DNA of 64,000 nucleotides from Osedax fenrisi (lineage: Eukaryota; Annelida; Polychaeta; Sabellida; Siboglinidae): NCBI GenBank assembly GCA_964019155.1, contig OZ025244.1, positions 7,513,919 through 7,577,918 of the forward strand. Direction: 5' to 3'. The notes under the pieces are model-generated. The model had not been told where the DNA came from. It did no database searches and worked only from the letters and a program-made list of their open reading frames with translations. Positions 26,545 to 36,874 of this stretch are shown here, piece by piece. Positions within the stretch are counted from its first letter, which is position 1. Each line of letters begins with the position of its first letter. The position numbers were made by a program, and so were the translations under genes.

Positions 26545-28147
26545 ACTTTTATCAGTTTAAGGACTACTGATGTGCGTGAGCATTCGGTCGTCCATAGGGG
26601 GGTTGTTATTGTGTTGGAGGGAAAGCTCGGGAGAATAAATGGATCTTGAGGTGGCGTTTGAAGGTGGGTGTGGAGATGATAGTGCGCAAGTGGTTGGGAA
26701 GGGAATTCCAGTGGTAAGGGGCAGAAAGGGAGAAGGAGCGAATATGAGAAGAGTGGAGATTGTATAGGTGGGGTGTTGGAGGAACGGGTATGGAGTGTGG
26801 TAGTGGGCATGTAGAGGTGTAGCTGTGAGGCAAGGTAGTCAGGGGAGTTATGGTGGATGGCTTTGTGTATAGTTAGGGAAAGTTTGTATTGTATTCTGTA
26901 AAGGACTGGGAGCCAGTGTAATTGTTTAAGGATAGGGGTAATGGAGTCGGAGGAACGTCGGGGAAGTAGGTAGACACAACGAACTACAGCGTTTTGAAGT
27001 CGTTGTAGTTTGTTGAGGTTGTAGGTGGGGAGGTTGAAGAGTAGGGAATTGCAATAATCGAAGAGTGGGCTAATATATGAGGAGGCGATGGTAATGGCGA
27101 TGGGGAGATTTAGAACGTCGGATTAGTCTTAGGCAATGTAGGTGATAGTGGATGGATTTATGCATGTGTGCGATATGTAGGTTAAGGGAGAGTGTTGTGA
27201 CAATGTGGAGTCCAAGATTACGGATGTGTTTGGAATAAGATATTGGGGAATTATCAACTGTAATGGGAGGTGGATCAGGTAGGGAGGAGGAGCGTAATGG
27301 TAGGTGGAGAAAAATTGCTTCGGTTTTGTTAGGGTTCAGTTTGAGAGAGTTATAGGTGAGCCAATCATGAACAGACTTAATGCAGGAGGAGAGTCGGTTA
27401 GGGGCATACGTAGGGGAGTCTGTGCAATTAATGTAAAGTTGGAGGTCGTCAGCGTAGGAGTGAAAGGAAATGTCGGGATAATCGGTAAGAATATTGAATA
27501 GGGGGAGGAGGTAGATATTAAAGAGGAGCGGGCCAAGGAAAGAGCCCTGTGGCACTCCGTGGGTGATGGGTTGGGAGGGGATGAATGGGAGTGTATTCTG
27601 ACTGAGGAGGAGCGGTTGGATATATAAGATGTAAGCAAGTCGAGGGGAGTTCCAGAATGCCAATGGATGCGAGTCGGTGGATGAGTATGGTATGATTGAG
27701 GGTGTCGAACGCGGAACTCATGTCGAGGAGGACAAGTATAGTTCCGCGGTTACTATTGAGGTTTGAGAGTATATCAGAGGTGATTAGGGTGAGGGCAGAT
27801 TTGGTGGATTTGTGGGGAAGATAGGCGCTTTGGAATGGGTTAGGTATTTTATTGGTGGTGAGGTAGGAGATGAGTTGGGGGGAGACGGTACGTTCCAGGA
27901 TTTTGGAGTGGATTGAGAGGTTTGAAATGGGTCGATAATGGGAAGGATTCAGGGAGTCAATGTTAGGCTTTTTTAGGATGGGGGTTATTGCTGCAACCTT
28001 GAAGTCCGGGGGGACGATACCAGAGGAGAGTGATGTACAGATTATTTTATGAAGGGGGATCGCAATGGTATGTGTAATCTGTTTGAGTATCGGGAGGGGA
28101 AGGGGGTCAAGGGGTGAGGTTGAGGTTGTGGAGTCGAGGAGGAAGAT
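26545..28147 (-). mobile_element. L2-type LINE, minus strand, GC-rich, 5'-truncated
   Basis: A clearly GC-richer block in AT-rich surroundings, bounded by TA-rich sequence at both ends. On the minus strand it is the reverse-transcriptase and C-terminal part of an L2-type LINE. The 3' end is a short AAGTAAGTAAAG tail at about 26,540-26,553. No endonuclease is present. Base composition and better preservation suggest a younger or recently acquired insertion (inference). Confidence 0.85.
26560..28147 (-). pseudogene. L2-type LINE reverse transcriptase
   Basis: Leftward, a YRPISNLS-type fingers region (about 27,940-27,890) is degraded. ILVLLDMSSAFDTLNHTILI (about 27,740-27,680) carries the first catalytic aspartate, and GVPQGSFLGPLLFNIYLLPL (27,560s) follows in the 27,070-27,663 frame. 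SFHSYADDLQLYI is an intact YADD active site. NSLKLNPNKTEAIFLHLPLR and LGLHIVTTLSLNLHIAHMHK come next. The C-terminus in the 26,606-26,833 frame has SFSLSAPYHWNSLPNHLRT and TFKRHLKIHLF. At least three frameshifts divide these segments, so it is inactive as it stands. Confidence 0.9.
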
Positions 28148-28170
28148 TATATAATATTATATATATATAT
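28148..28170. repeat. (TA)n microsatellite at the 5' edge of the L2 LINE
   Basis: TA tract directly next to the truncated 5' end of the minus-strand L2 element. Confidence 0.8.
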
Positions 28171-28299
28171 ATATATATATAGTATCAAACTATAAAATTA
28201 AGTATATTATATACAACTAAATATTATAAAATTACAACTGGATTACAACTGCATTTTAGTTAATCCCATAATATTAATATATAATTATGCATAAAGGAT

Positions 28300-28330
28300 A
28301 TAGAGCTAGAGAGGTTTTCTCTAGCTCTAT
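28300..28330. repeat. Hairpin, 13-bp perfect stem
   Basis: ATAGAGCTAGAGA (28,300-28,312) pairs with TCTCTAGCTCTAT (28,318-28,330) around a 5-nt loop. Confidence 0.9.
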
Positions 28331-28553
28331 GATAAAGTCTAACACCTATCAATTATATATGTTATATTTTTATATTTAACAATACTATTTTATATTACCT
28401 TATTAAATCAACTTGTAATAAACAATCTAAATATTGATAAATTGTCAATATAGGAAGTTTAATATATAGGAAGAATTAGCAAATAATGAAGTAATTAATC
28501 AATACCGTTAATATCAATTTTCGCGCTAAACACAATTTCCACAATAACACACT

Positions 28554-28590
28554 CATCGATATAAAGAAAGTCACTTTCTTTATATCGATG
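28554..28590. repeat. Hairpin, 17-bp perfect stem with flanking direct repeats
   Basis: CATCGATATAAAGAAAG (28,554-28,570) is exactly inverted at 28,574-28,590 with a 3-nt loop. The sequence AACACACT occurs directly on both sides (about 28,546-28,553 and 28,591-28,598), like an 8-bp target duplication around a tiny insertion. Confidence 0.9.
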
Positions 28591-28845
28591 AACACACTTA
28601 CCTGCGCACTGGGTGTGGTGGGTGACGCAATTAGCGTGACTTTTCGTAATACTTCATTTCATACAGTATTTACGACATGTATGATATAATACATTAGTGG
28701 AATGCTATGAACCTCTATTTATAGATATGTAGTAGAAAAACTAGAAAATATCTAATATTTATTGCGTATTAATCATATTATTTATAGTTATTTTACCTAA
28801 TTATATCTTATATACATATTCCATTATAATAATGTATATTTACAA

Positions 28846-28871
28846 ACTAATGAACTAATTAGTTCATTAGT
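28846..28871. repeat. 26-bp perfect palindrome
   Basis: ACTAATGAACTAA joined to its own reverse complement without a spacer, followed by one more TTCATTAGT copy. Confidence 0.85.
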
Positions 28872-28951
28872 TCATTAGTACTTTAATGTGGGATGTGAAA
28901 TAAATCACAGAAATATTAAACAGAAATAAGTGAATAAATTAACACTAATAG

Positions 28952-28957
<6 letters not shown>

Positions 28958-28984
<27 letters not shown>
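28958..28984. repeat. (TA)n then (GT)n microsatellite
   Basis: TA tract followed by TGTGTATGTGTGTGCGTGTG at about 28,994-29,015. Confidence 0.85.
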
Positions 28985-28987
<3 letters not shown>

Positions 28988-29126
28988 TGTGATTGTGTGT
29001 ATGTGTGTGCGTGTGTATATATTATACAATTATATTAATATATAATTCTATTAATAATAATTATTATTGATAATAGATATATTTTATAAAATATAATATT
29101 TCACTATAGATATCGCCGTTGTAATA

Positions 29127-29400
29127 TCCAATGTATTTATTTGACTTATACAATTGTATATATTAATATACAAATTTGAATATATATTGAATACATACAT
29201 TAATGATATCCAAAGTGTTTATTAGACCTATAAAATATAAAAAATTGGAACATACATTGAATACATAATATATTCATATCCAAAGTGTTTATTTGACCTA
29301 TAAAATATACAAAATTGGAACATATATTGCATAAATAAAAAAATTATATCCATAGTGTTTATTTGACCCATAATATATACACTGGTGGAACGTTGTTATA
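29127..29400. repeat. 70-bp subterminal tandem array
   Basis: TCCAAAGTGTTTATTTGACC-type units start at about 29,127, 29,209, 29,279 and 29,349. The last runs into GGTGGAACGTTG, which shares GTGGAACG with the minisatellite near the left CCCAAGCAACC end. Confidence 0.75.
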
Positions 29401-29829
29401 TATGTTACGTTGACGCGCAACGCGTTTGGTTGCTTGGGATATATATATATATATATATATTATTTGTATATATTAATATGTTCATATATAGTGTATATTA
29501 TTCACTTATAATTTTTATTATAAATTGTATATACCTTTTTTGTAGTGTAAATATTATGTTAATTTATAAAATGTAATATACGTCATGGATTATATCTTGT
29601 TAACACTAAGAGTATTCCATCAAATTTCAATTCTATTACTTTTATATTTAAAAATAAATTGTACAATTAGTGTAATAAATGAATAATGTTATACGGATAT
29701 ATTTAATGAAAAAATAAATAGTAGTATGGTAAAATATGATAATGAATAATTATGAATTAACTCAACATTATTTCATACAACATGAAATAATAAATCTGAT
29801 TTATTTATTATTTATGATTTACTATATCA

Positions 29830-30036
29830 AATACAAATACTAATTTAATATTCCTAATTATTCATCTGAACCCATATTAAGAAATAATAAACGTAGATGT
29901 GGAGTTTCTATTTTGATTAATAATAATATTAATTATAAATTAATTTGTAATTTTGCTGTCAATCATGCTTATTATATGGTTACCATCTTATTTATTTTCG
30001 AAAATGATAATTATTTACTATTATGTATATATAAAT
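29830..30036 (+). pseudogene. Fragment of a LINE endonuclease
   Basis: The frame reads NNKRRCGVSILINNNINYKL and later LIFENDNYLLLCIYK. This matches the start of an APE-type LINE endonuclease (R-G-G-G-V-x-I, then a core strand before the IYR/IYK motif). Nothing else of that element is adjacent. It is cut off by the RTE-type element that follows. Confidence 0.55.
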
Positions 30037-30177
30037 GGGTGTATTTTGGGTATTGTATATGGTAGTACGGGTGATTTCTGAACAGTCGAACCCTATACAA
30101 TATACTTTGAAAATGGGTTGTTTAGGATCATATGTCCATACACAGTACTAAACTGATGCAATTACTTCCAAGTAGTC

Positions 30178-30468
30178 GTGAACAGCATTGCGGGTAACCC
30201 TGGTAAACGATTTCGACTGGCGGCTAAACATTTCATGGGTATGACTGGCAAAACTATACTAACATGTATTATAGTTACAGAAATAACACAGAGTCTTTTT
30301 TATCGAGCAGCAGCGATAGAAATAGTTGACAAGGCAGATGATCTAGTAATGACAACGGCAACTTCATATATACTCGAGGGCGTTCTGGTAAGCCCATTCA
30401 CGGCTTCAACACTATGCTGTAGAAAACAACGGGAAACTACTCTAGTAAAATTCCCACGAAAATAAACA
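30178..30468 (+). pseudogene. Upstream frame of the RTE-type LINE
   Basis: A 95-codon open frame beginning MNSIAGNPGKRFRLAAKHFM that ends 2 bases before the ATG of the next frame (30,468). RTE elements have a small or overlapping first frame, and this may be its remnant. It has no recognised domain, so an untranslated region that happens to be open is possible. Confidence 0.4.
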
Positions 30469-31515
30469 TGACGGCACAAATAGAAGTAAATGCAACAAGG
30501 CTAGAAAATGAGCCCCCCAGGTTGGGCAGCTTTCCAATTATTACTGGGGATGAGCGAAACTATCATGCAAGTACAGTAGATAAGGATTACGGGGCTATCT
30601 TAAATCCGCAAGGAAGGATTGTTTCTGATAACATCGTCTTGAAACACAAATATATTTATAGCTACCTACAATTTAAAAAAAATATAAGTGTAGCGATATG
30701 GAATGTCAGAACAATGAATAATGGACATACAGAAATTATTACAAGGGAAATGTGAAGGAATGGGATAGATTTAATGAGAATAAGTGAGACGAAGTGGAAG
30801 GGGATAAGACAAGTAAAATCTGATGACTATTCAGTATATTTTAGTGGAAACGATAAAATTGAAAGAAAAGGGGTGGCATTCATATGCACAGAAAAAATAA
30901 AAAAATGTGTCTTGGGTTCAATCCTATAAGTGACAGAATAATAACAATTCATATCCAAGGTAAACTTATTAATTTCACATTTATATAAGTATACGCTTCC
31001 ACTTCAACAGCAGATGAAGAGGAGATGAATTATGTATACGATGCCCTACAAAAAGCAATCGATATAACTCCAAAAGGTGACATCATGTATGTCATTGGCG
31101 ATTGGAATGCTAAAGTGGGTAAACATAATACTGCTGGGGTAACTGGTAGTTTGGACTGTGGATTAGAAATGAAAGATATGATACCATGCTAAATTTCTGC
31201 AGTCGAAATAGTCTTGTTGTTATAAATACAATGTTCAAACAACATTCAAGAAGACTATATACTTGGAAGTCACCGGATAAAATTACTAGAAACCAGATTG
31301 ATTATATCTTATTAACAGGTCGATGGAAACGCTCTATAAAAAGAGTAACAACTATTCCTGGAGGATACTATGGCACAGATCACAATTTGTTAATAGCTAT
31401 TATCAAGATAAAGCTCAAAAAAACTAAAATAAATGAGAATACTCTAAAATATGATCTAGAAAAAATTGATACGAAATATACTTTAGAGGTCAAGAATAGA
31501 TTCAGTATACAATAA
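30468..31515 (+). pseudogene. RTE AP-endonuclease domain, broken
   Basis: Target-nicking nuclease. The frame at 30,468-30,755 ends with SVAIWNVRTMNNG (the first conserved Asn). After stops, RISETKWKGI supplies the catalytic Glu (about 30,778-30,810). VYFSGNDKIERKGVAFI follows, then YVIGDWNAKVGKHN (Asp and Asn pair, about 31,090-31,130), TWKSPDKITRNQIDYILLTG (31,260-31,320) and YYGTDHNLLIA (catalytic Asp-His, 31,366-31,400). Every hallmark of the RTE endonuclease is present in order, split by two or more stops and frameshifts. Confidence 0.9.
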
Positions 31516-31984
31516 GTAGATGGCAAAAATCCTGAAGATCTATGTATTGATATATATGATGCTGTGATAGAGACGACTGGGAAATTAATACCAAAAGTAA
31601 AGAAGAGGAAAATTACAAAATGGTTAACCGAAGAAATAATAAAAATAGCGGAGGAGAGATGAGAGGCAAAGGGAAAAGGTGAAATAGAAAAATATAAAAA
31701 ACTAAATGCAGAATTTCAAAAAAAAATCAAGTTATGATAAGGAGATAAATTTAAGAGAGAATGTAGAAAAATAGAAGAAAATAATAAAAAGGGAAGAACA
31801 AGAGATATATACAAGGACATAAAAGATATAACTAGATCATACACTGCTAGATGCGGAGTTATAAATCTAAGTTCCGGAAAGACGACTACTGAAGAGGGAG
31901 AAGTAAAAATTAGATGGCAACATTACACAGAAAGCCTTTACAGGAGAGATCCTAAAAGCATTGATACTTTTCCCGAAACTTGAT
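31516..31984 (+). pseudogene. RTE linker between endonuclease and reverse transcriptase
   Basis: Lysine-rich degraded frame reading KLIPKVKKRKITKWLTEEI, then a KKLNAEFQKKIK-type stretch and GRTRDIYKDIKDITRSYTAR. The last part, WQHYTESLYRRDPKSIDTFP, is the region just before the reverse-transcriptase fingers. It is cut off by the L2 insertion. Confidence 0.8.
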
Positions 31985-33690
31985 ACGATGATGATGAAAT
32001 ATGGTTTATTAGGTACCGTTACAAAGTGATGACACTCCTCGTAAGTGCACGTAAAATAAATAATACAAATAAAATACATCAACCATAACAACAAAGTGAA
32101 ATAAACTAACTAACAATGTGGAAGTAATAATAATAAAATATAAAAGTTAATAATAATATAATGAAATTAGATACTGGATAAATATGACTTGAGATGAGCA
32201 TTAAAGGAGGTGGGAGATTAAATAGATCTTATAGATGAAGGGAGTGCATTCCAGATAGATGGGACAATGTAGGAGAAAGAGCGTTTCTGGAATTTAAGGG
32301 AGGATGGCTGTGGGATAATTAGATTGATACTGGAAGTTGAACGTGTATTGTGGGTGGTGGAGCGAATTAAGAGTAGGTCAAATATATATGAAGGAATTGA
32401 AAAATATATAGATTTATGGGTAATAGAAAGGAGTCTAATTAGAGATCGTTTTCTATAGGAAAACCAGTTTGGTATAATTTGAAATGAGTCAGTAGAGGAA
32501 TGGTCAGATAGTTTAATATTGAAAATGGATCGTATAGATGATCTGATGATTCTATTTAATGGGGCAATGGAAGAAGCAGGAAGGATATATAATAAAGAAG
32601 AACAATAATCAATACGAGAAATTACAAGTGAATTAATAAGGACAGCACATAGGGGACGAATAATATGTTTACAGATACATCTGATTCTAAATAAATGATA
32701 ATTAGCAGCTTTAGAAATTTTAGCAACATGGTTAGAAAAAGATAGATCAGAGTCGAAAATAACACCAAGATTGAGGACTGAATTGGAAGGTGAAATAAGA
32801 ATGTTGTCAAGGTAAAAAGAAAGGAATGATGGGGAGTTCGTAGGTATATTGAGGAGGGCAGTTTTTGAAGTATTTAGTAAAAGGTTATTGTAGAGAAGCC
32901 AGTTTTTAATAGAGGAGGCACACGCAATTAGTTGAGAATTATCTGGAGTAGAAATAGAGAGGAATAAGTAGAGTTGGATATCATCAGCATATATATATAT
33001 GATAGAAAACGTTAGGAAATTTGGATATAATAGACCGTATAGGTGCTATATATATGGAGAATAGAAGTGTGCCTAGGACAGAACCTTGTGGGACACCATA
33101 GAGTAGGGGACGGGGATCAGAAAAGAAATCACAGAATTTAACAGAGGATGATCTATTTAGGATGTAAGATTTAAGCCATTCTATATAGACCAGTCTATAT
33201 AATTATATATAGTGCGAATTTCAAATAAATTTATATGAGTGTTAAATATAGATTTGGTATTATAGGGGTCATTTTCAATATATAAGCATGGTAAAGGACT
33301 TTGCCTAACAAAAAGGTTGTATAGGGAAGGGAGTTTCGTAAATATAGATGGGAGAATCTGGGATTTGATTTAAAGGAACTAAATCGTCTGAAAAATATGT
33401 AACGGAATGTTTTATTTGAACTGGATTATTGCAATGTGATTTTTAAATGTGACTATAGAAATGGATATTTTAGGGAGTAACATATGAGTTAAAATTGATG
33501 AAATGTAATCAATATTCATATCAGACTGTTTTAAATGTTCAATAACAAGTGAACAGTTACCTAGAATATTATTAAGTAAAAGATTACGGGGTATGGGAGG
33601 ATTATAGGATGGGGTAGAAGAGTGAGGTAAAATATGTGATATGTGAAGATGAAACTCATGAAGATGAACCTCATATACTAGAGACATATG
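31985..33690 (-). mobile_element. L2-type LINE nested in the RTE element
   Basis: A minus-strand element inserted between the linker and fingers of the RTE reverse transcriptase. The host frame stops after SIDTFPET at the left and resumes with ETHEDEPHILE at about 33,650 on the right. The 3' end is a short CATCATCATC tail over a GATGATGATGAA target. A rearranged, partly scrambled segment lies at about 33,185-33,640. Confidence 0.8.
32190..33185 (-). pseudogene. L2-type reverse transcriptase, nearly continuous
   Basis: Leftward it reads SYILNRSSSVKFCDFFSD then LLYGVPQGSVLGTLLFSIYI, YIYADDIQLYLFLS (YADD active site about 32,990), NNLLLNTSKTALLNIPTN, NLGVIFDSDLSFSNHVAKIS, LINSLVISRIDYCSSLLYIL, and finally RSFSYIVPSIWNALPSSIRS. 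This is the complete palm-to-C-terminus order of an L2/CR1-type ORF2 with only a few frame breaks. It is AT-richer than the related element at 26.5-28.1 kb, so the two represent different subfamilies or ages. Confidence 0.85.
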
Positions 33691-35150
33691 TAAATGACGC
33701 TATCAAGCATATATCAAATAGGAAATCATCTGGATATGATATATACCTATAGAGCTTCTGAAAGCAGGTAGAGATGCATCTATACAAATACTGTTAATTA
33801 TTTTCAATAAAATATAGAGGACTATGGAATGGCCAATATATTGGAAGAAAGAATGTGGGAACTATCGAACTATTGCTCTGAGCTATAAATCTAGCAAGAT
33901 ATTCCTTTGATTTATTCAGAAAATATTAGAACATTTCCTTATCCCAGAACTACCTATTGAACAAGCAAGTTTTAGAAAATGAAGAGGAACAAGATATCAT
34001 ATAGCTAATTTGCGGTAGATTATGGATACAGCCAAAGAACACAACAGGAATGTGTATATGTGTTTCATCGACTATAAAAAGGTTTTCGAGTGCGTATATC
34101 ATGAGAGACTGTGGGTGATACTCAAATGGGAGTTCCAGTTCACCTAATAGTCCTACTGAGAAATCTCTATACGAAACAAGAAGCCACTATAATCACATAA
34201 TTCGGTGATATTGTTACTATAAACATAGGGAAAGGGGTGAGACAATTATGTATTTTATACCCCTTACTGTTTAACATATATGCAGAAAATATAACGAGAG
34301 AGGCATTAGAATATTGGGATAGTGGAATCAGTATTGGAGGTAGAATGATTACTAACCTGAGATATGCTGACGACACAACACTGATCGCTGAAACTAAAAA
34401 TTATCTAATAGCAATTATGGAAAGAGTAAAGTTCGCTAGTGAAAAGGCAGGTCTATATTTAAATGTAGGTAAAACTAAAGTAATGATGACTGAAGACCAA
34501 GGAGAAATGGTAGTAGATGGAAAGCATATTGAAGTAGAATCGTAGTATCGCACTTTATTTTCTTGGGATATCTAATAACCAAGGATGGATTCTGTAAGAA
34601 GGAAATACGCAGAAGGTTAGAAATGGGTAGATCTACAATGGGGGGACTGACGAAAATCTGGAAAGATAAAGGAATTACCCTCAGAACAAAGATCAGGCTT
34701 GTAAAAGCTTTAGTTTTTCCTATAGTCTTATATGGAGCAGAATATTGGACAATGAGAAAGCTTGAGAGAAATATGATCGATGCTTTTGAGTTATGGTGTT
34801 GGAGACGTCTGCTAAGAGTAACATGGATCGACAGAAAGACAAATGTATGGGTTATTGATAATATAAAACCAGAATGGACGCATGAGTCAAGGATAGTCAA
34901 GGCATCATTATGTTACTTTTGCCATGTTATAAGAGCAGGCGGAATGGAATATGAAGTGATGGTAGGAGAATGGGGGGTTATAGAAGCAGAGGGAGACCAC
35001 GGCAAAGATGGCTAGATAGCATAAAGAAAAACTTCCATGGACCTATATACAACATGATTCGAGCCTCAAGATGTAGGAGGAGTTGGAGAGCTTCTGTCAT
35101 CGATGTCACCAGGGGTCGGATACGACTCGACGGCACAGGTTAACAGGTTA
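33690..35150 (+). pseudogene. RTE reverse transcriptase and C-terminus
   Basis: Plus-strand continuation after the L2 insertion. ISNRKSSGYD comes first, then a degraded fingers region (CGNYRTIAL-type, about 33,850). MCFIDYKKVFECVYHERLW carries the motif A aspartate (about 34,060), and GVRQLCILYPLLFNIYAENI replaces GVRQGC (34,240). MITNLRYADDTTLIAETK is an intact YADD (34,345-34,400). GLYLNVGKTKVMM follows. The frame at 34,563-35,015 has LVKALVFPIVLYGAEYWTMR and FELWCWRRLLRVTWIDRKTN, the zinc-knuckle-free RTE C-terminus. The tail segments RPRQRWLDSI and RLDGTG end near 35,145. Confidence 0.88.
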
Positions 35151-35153
35151 ATA

Positions 35154-35156
<3 letters not shown>

Positions 35157-35196
<40 letters not shown>
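35157..35196. repeat. (TA)n microsatellite at the RTE 3' end
   Basis: TA tract directly following the AACAGGTTAA repeats that end the RTE element. Confidence 0.85.
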
Positions 35197-35199
<3 letters not shown>

Positions 35200-35445
35200 A
35201 ATACTATAATAATATACCAGCTGTACTAACTGAATACGCATATTACGTTTGCTAAATCTCCTTTTCTTGACATAACATTATATATTACATTTACATCTGG
35301 AATCATTATTATTTGGGTAATCTTTGTCTTCTTCCTACATCCTCTTGCTACTATAATCTGTATTATATATTTTAATTGTATATTATAAAAAAAATATGTA
35401 TATATATATATATATATATATCTATCAATATATATTTATATATAT

Positions 35446-35768
35446 ATAAAACTTCCTACGTGGATCAGTTGGCTAAGTTGCTATACACACAAGTAGTAGG
35501 AATCTGGTTCGAGCCTCATCATTAATTAATTTTATAAAATGGGTCTTAAAATATTTTATAGAAGTGATCTTATATAATTTGTATAATTGATTTTATATAA
35601 TTAATAAATTATAGGCTCTCGTTATAACCATGGATGCCTTAACATGAGAGCGGCTTCGAAGAGACATTATATCCATATATGGTTATAAGTTAAAATTAAT
35701 CTAAGTTCCTGGATTGGATGAAATGAATACACCAAATAAAAATAGCAATAACAATAACAATAACAATA
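35446..35768 (+). mobile_element. tRNA-derived SINE, copy 2
   Basis: Partner of the unit at 354-660, with both polymerase III boxes visible. The A box is TGGATCAGTTGG (35,461-35,472). The B box is GGTTCGAGCC (35,506-35,515), a near-perfect match to GGTTCGANNCC, with about 33 bases between them as in tRNA genes. The body shares CTCTCGTTATAACCATGGAT, TTAACATGAGAGCGGCTTCG and CCATATATGGTTATAAGTTA-type blocks with copy 1 and ends in (AACAAT)n. It lies between (TA)n tracts like copy 1. Confidence 0.8.
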
Positions 35769-35769
35769 T

Positions 35770-36828
35770 ATATATATATATAGTATACAGTTTCAATATA
35801 ACTTTTTTTTTGAATTATTAATACCTTTCAAGTTCTACTTTATTTAGTTTTTAATACTAAATTGTAATATACAATTAAATTTACATAACATTTAGTATAC
35901 ATATCCCCCGTAGCTAAAACATAAAGACACGTATTCCTATTATTCGATGCTAATTTGATTATTAAAATAATTTATAAATAACTTTTTAATTTTATAAATA
36001 CTAGCCGTATCCACAGGTGTTTCTCGGTTTTTGATTATTTTTCTATCAATTATTTATTAATTATAGCTATTCCTGATTTGGAATTGCTTGCCATACCAAA
36101 CCCTGCTTTACTCATTGTTTGATATATATATATATATAAAACAGGTTATAGCCTATATATTATTTATTAATTATAGCTATTCATGATTCTGCACTAATAT
36201 TACATTAATTAATTCGTATATACAATAACATACATTTTTTGCTAAAATACCTACAAATTTAGACAAATATTTGTTTTTGATATTTCAAAAATTAGAGAAA
36301 ATATTTCAAAAATATTCCAACAAATATTTTTTAAAATACAACACATATTTCAAATATTACAAATTATGACTTAAGGGGACGAGCGCCACTCGTTTTATCA
36401 TAACAAATTTCTATTTTTTTTTATGAGAATATATGTATAATTGAATACTTTTACATATATACATCTAAAAACTATGATATAAATCATCATATAAGTATCT
36501 AAAAAATGATGTTTTATAGACCCTATTTTTCACAATATTATTCAGAATAGTTAAAATTATAATAATATATATTATATGATAATTGAGAATAAAAATTGTG
36601 AATACTCGATCGATTGAAACAATTTGAAAACCATTAGCAACTGTCATATTATGTTGTTTATTTATAATTTGAACTTATGAATATATGAATACATAGGCGA
36701 CGCTACATGTCATTCATTAGCCAATGAATATTCAAGCTTTTATACCTGTATTTTCTGATAGCGTCATTCATTTAAAATAATACATTTTTTTATATATAAC
36801 ATCTGCGTGTATGTATATTATATATATA

Positions 36829-36874
<46 letters not shown>

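Larger units (their letters stand above)
21394..29438. mobile_element. Pair of CCCAAGCAACC inverted ends enclosing about 8 kb
   Basis: The left end (21,394) reads CCCAAGCAACCAGAATCTAG. The reverse complement of the right end (29,438) reads CCCAAGCAACCAAACGCGTT. Both continue to AACGTAACAT within about 40 bp. Each end abuts (TA)n, so a 2-bp AT duplication is possible but cannot be proved. Next to each end is a short tandem array rich in GTGGAACG. The interior holds satellites, an L2 LINE and hairpins, with no recognised transposase. The termini resemble those of the element at 39,477-42,760. The two ends could belong to separate insertions. Confidence 0.5.
30100..35150 (+). mobile_element. RTE-type LINE (BovB-like), interrupted by an L2 LINE
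   Basis: A nearly full-length element on the plus strand. It has a short upstream frame, an AP endonuclease, a linker, a reverse transcriptase and a C-terminal region ending with the characteristic RRRPRQRWLDSI and VTRGRIRLDG segments. A minus-strand L2 LINE sits at 31,985-33,690. The 3' terminus is AACAGGTTAACAGGTTAA followed by (TA)n. The order and motifs are those of the RTE/BovB group. Stops show it is dead. Confidence 0.85.

Noticed and set aside
27304..27501. Plus-strand frame opposite the L2 reverse transcriptase
   Set aside because: Shadow of the GC-rich minus-strand LINE ORF.
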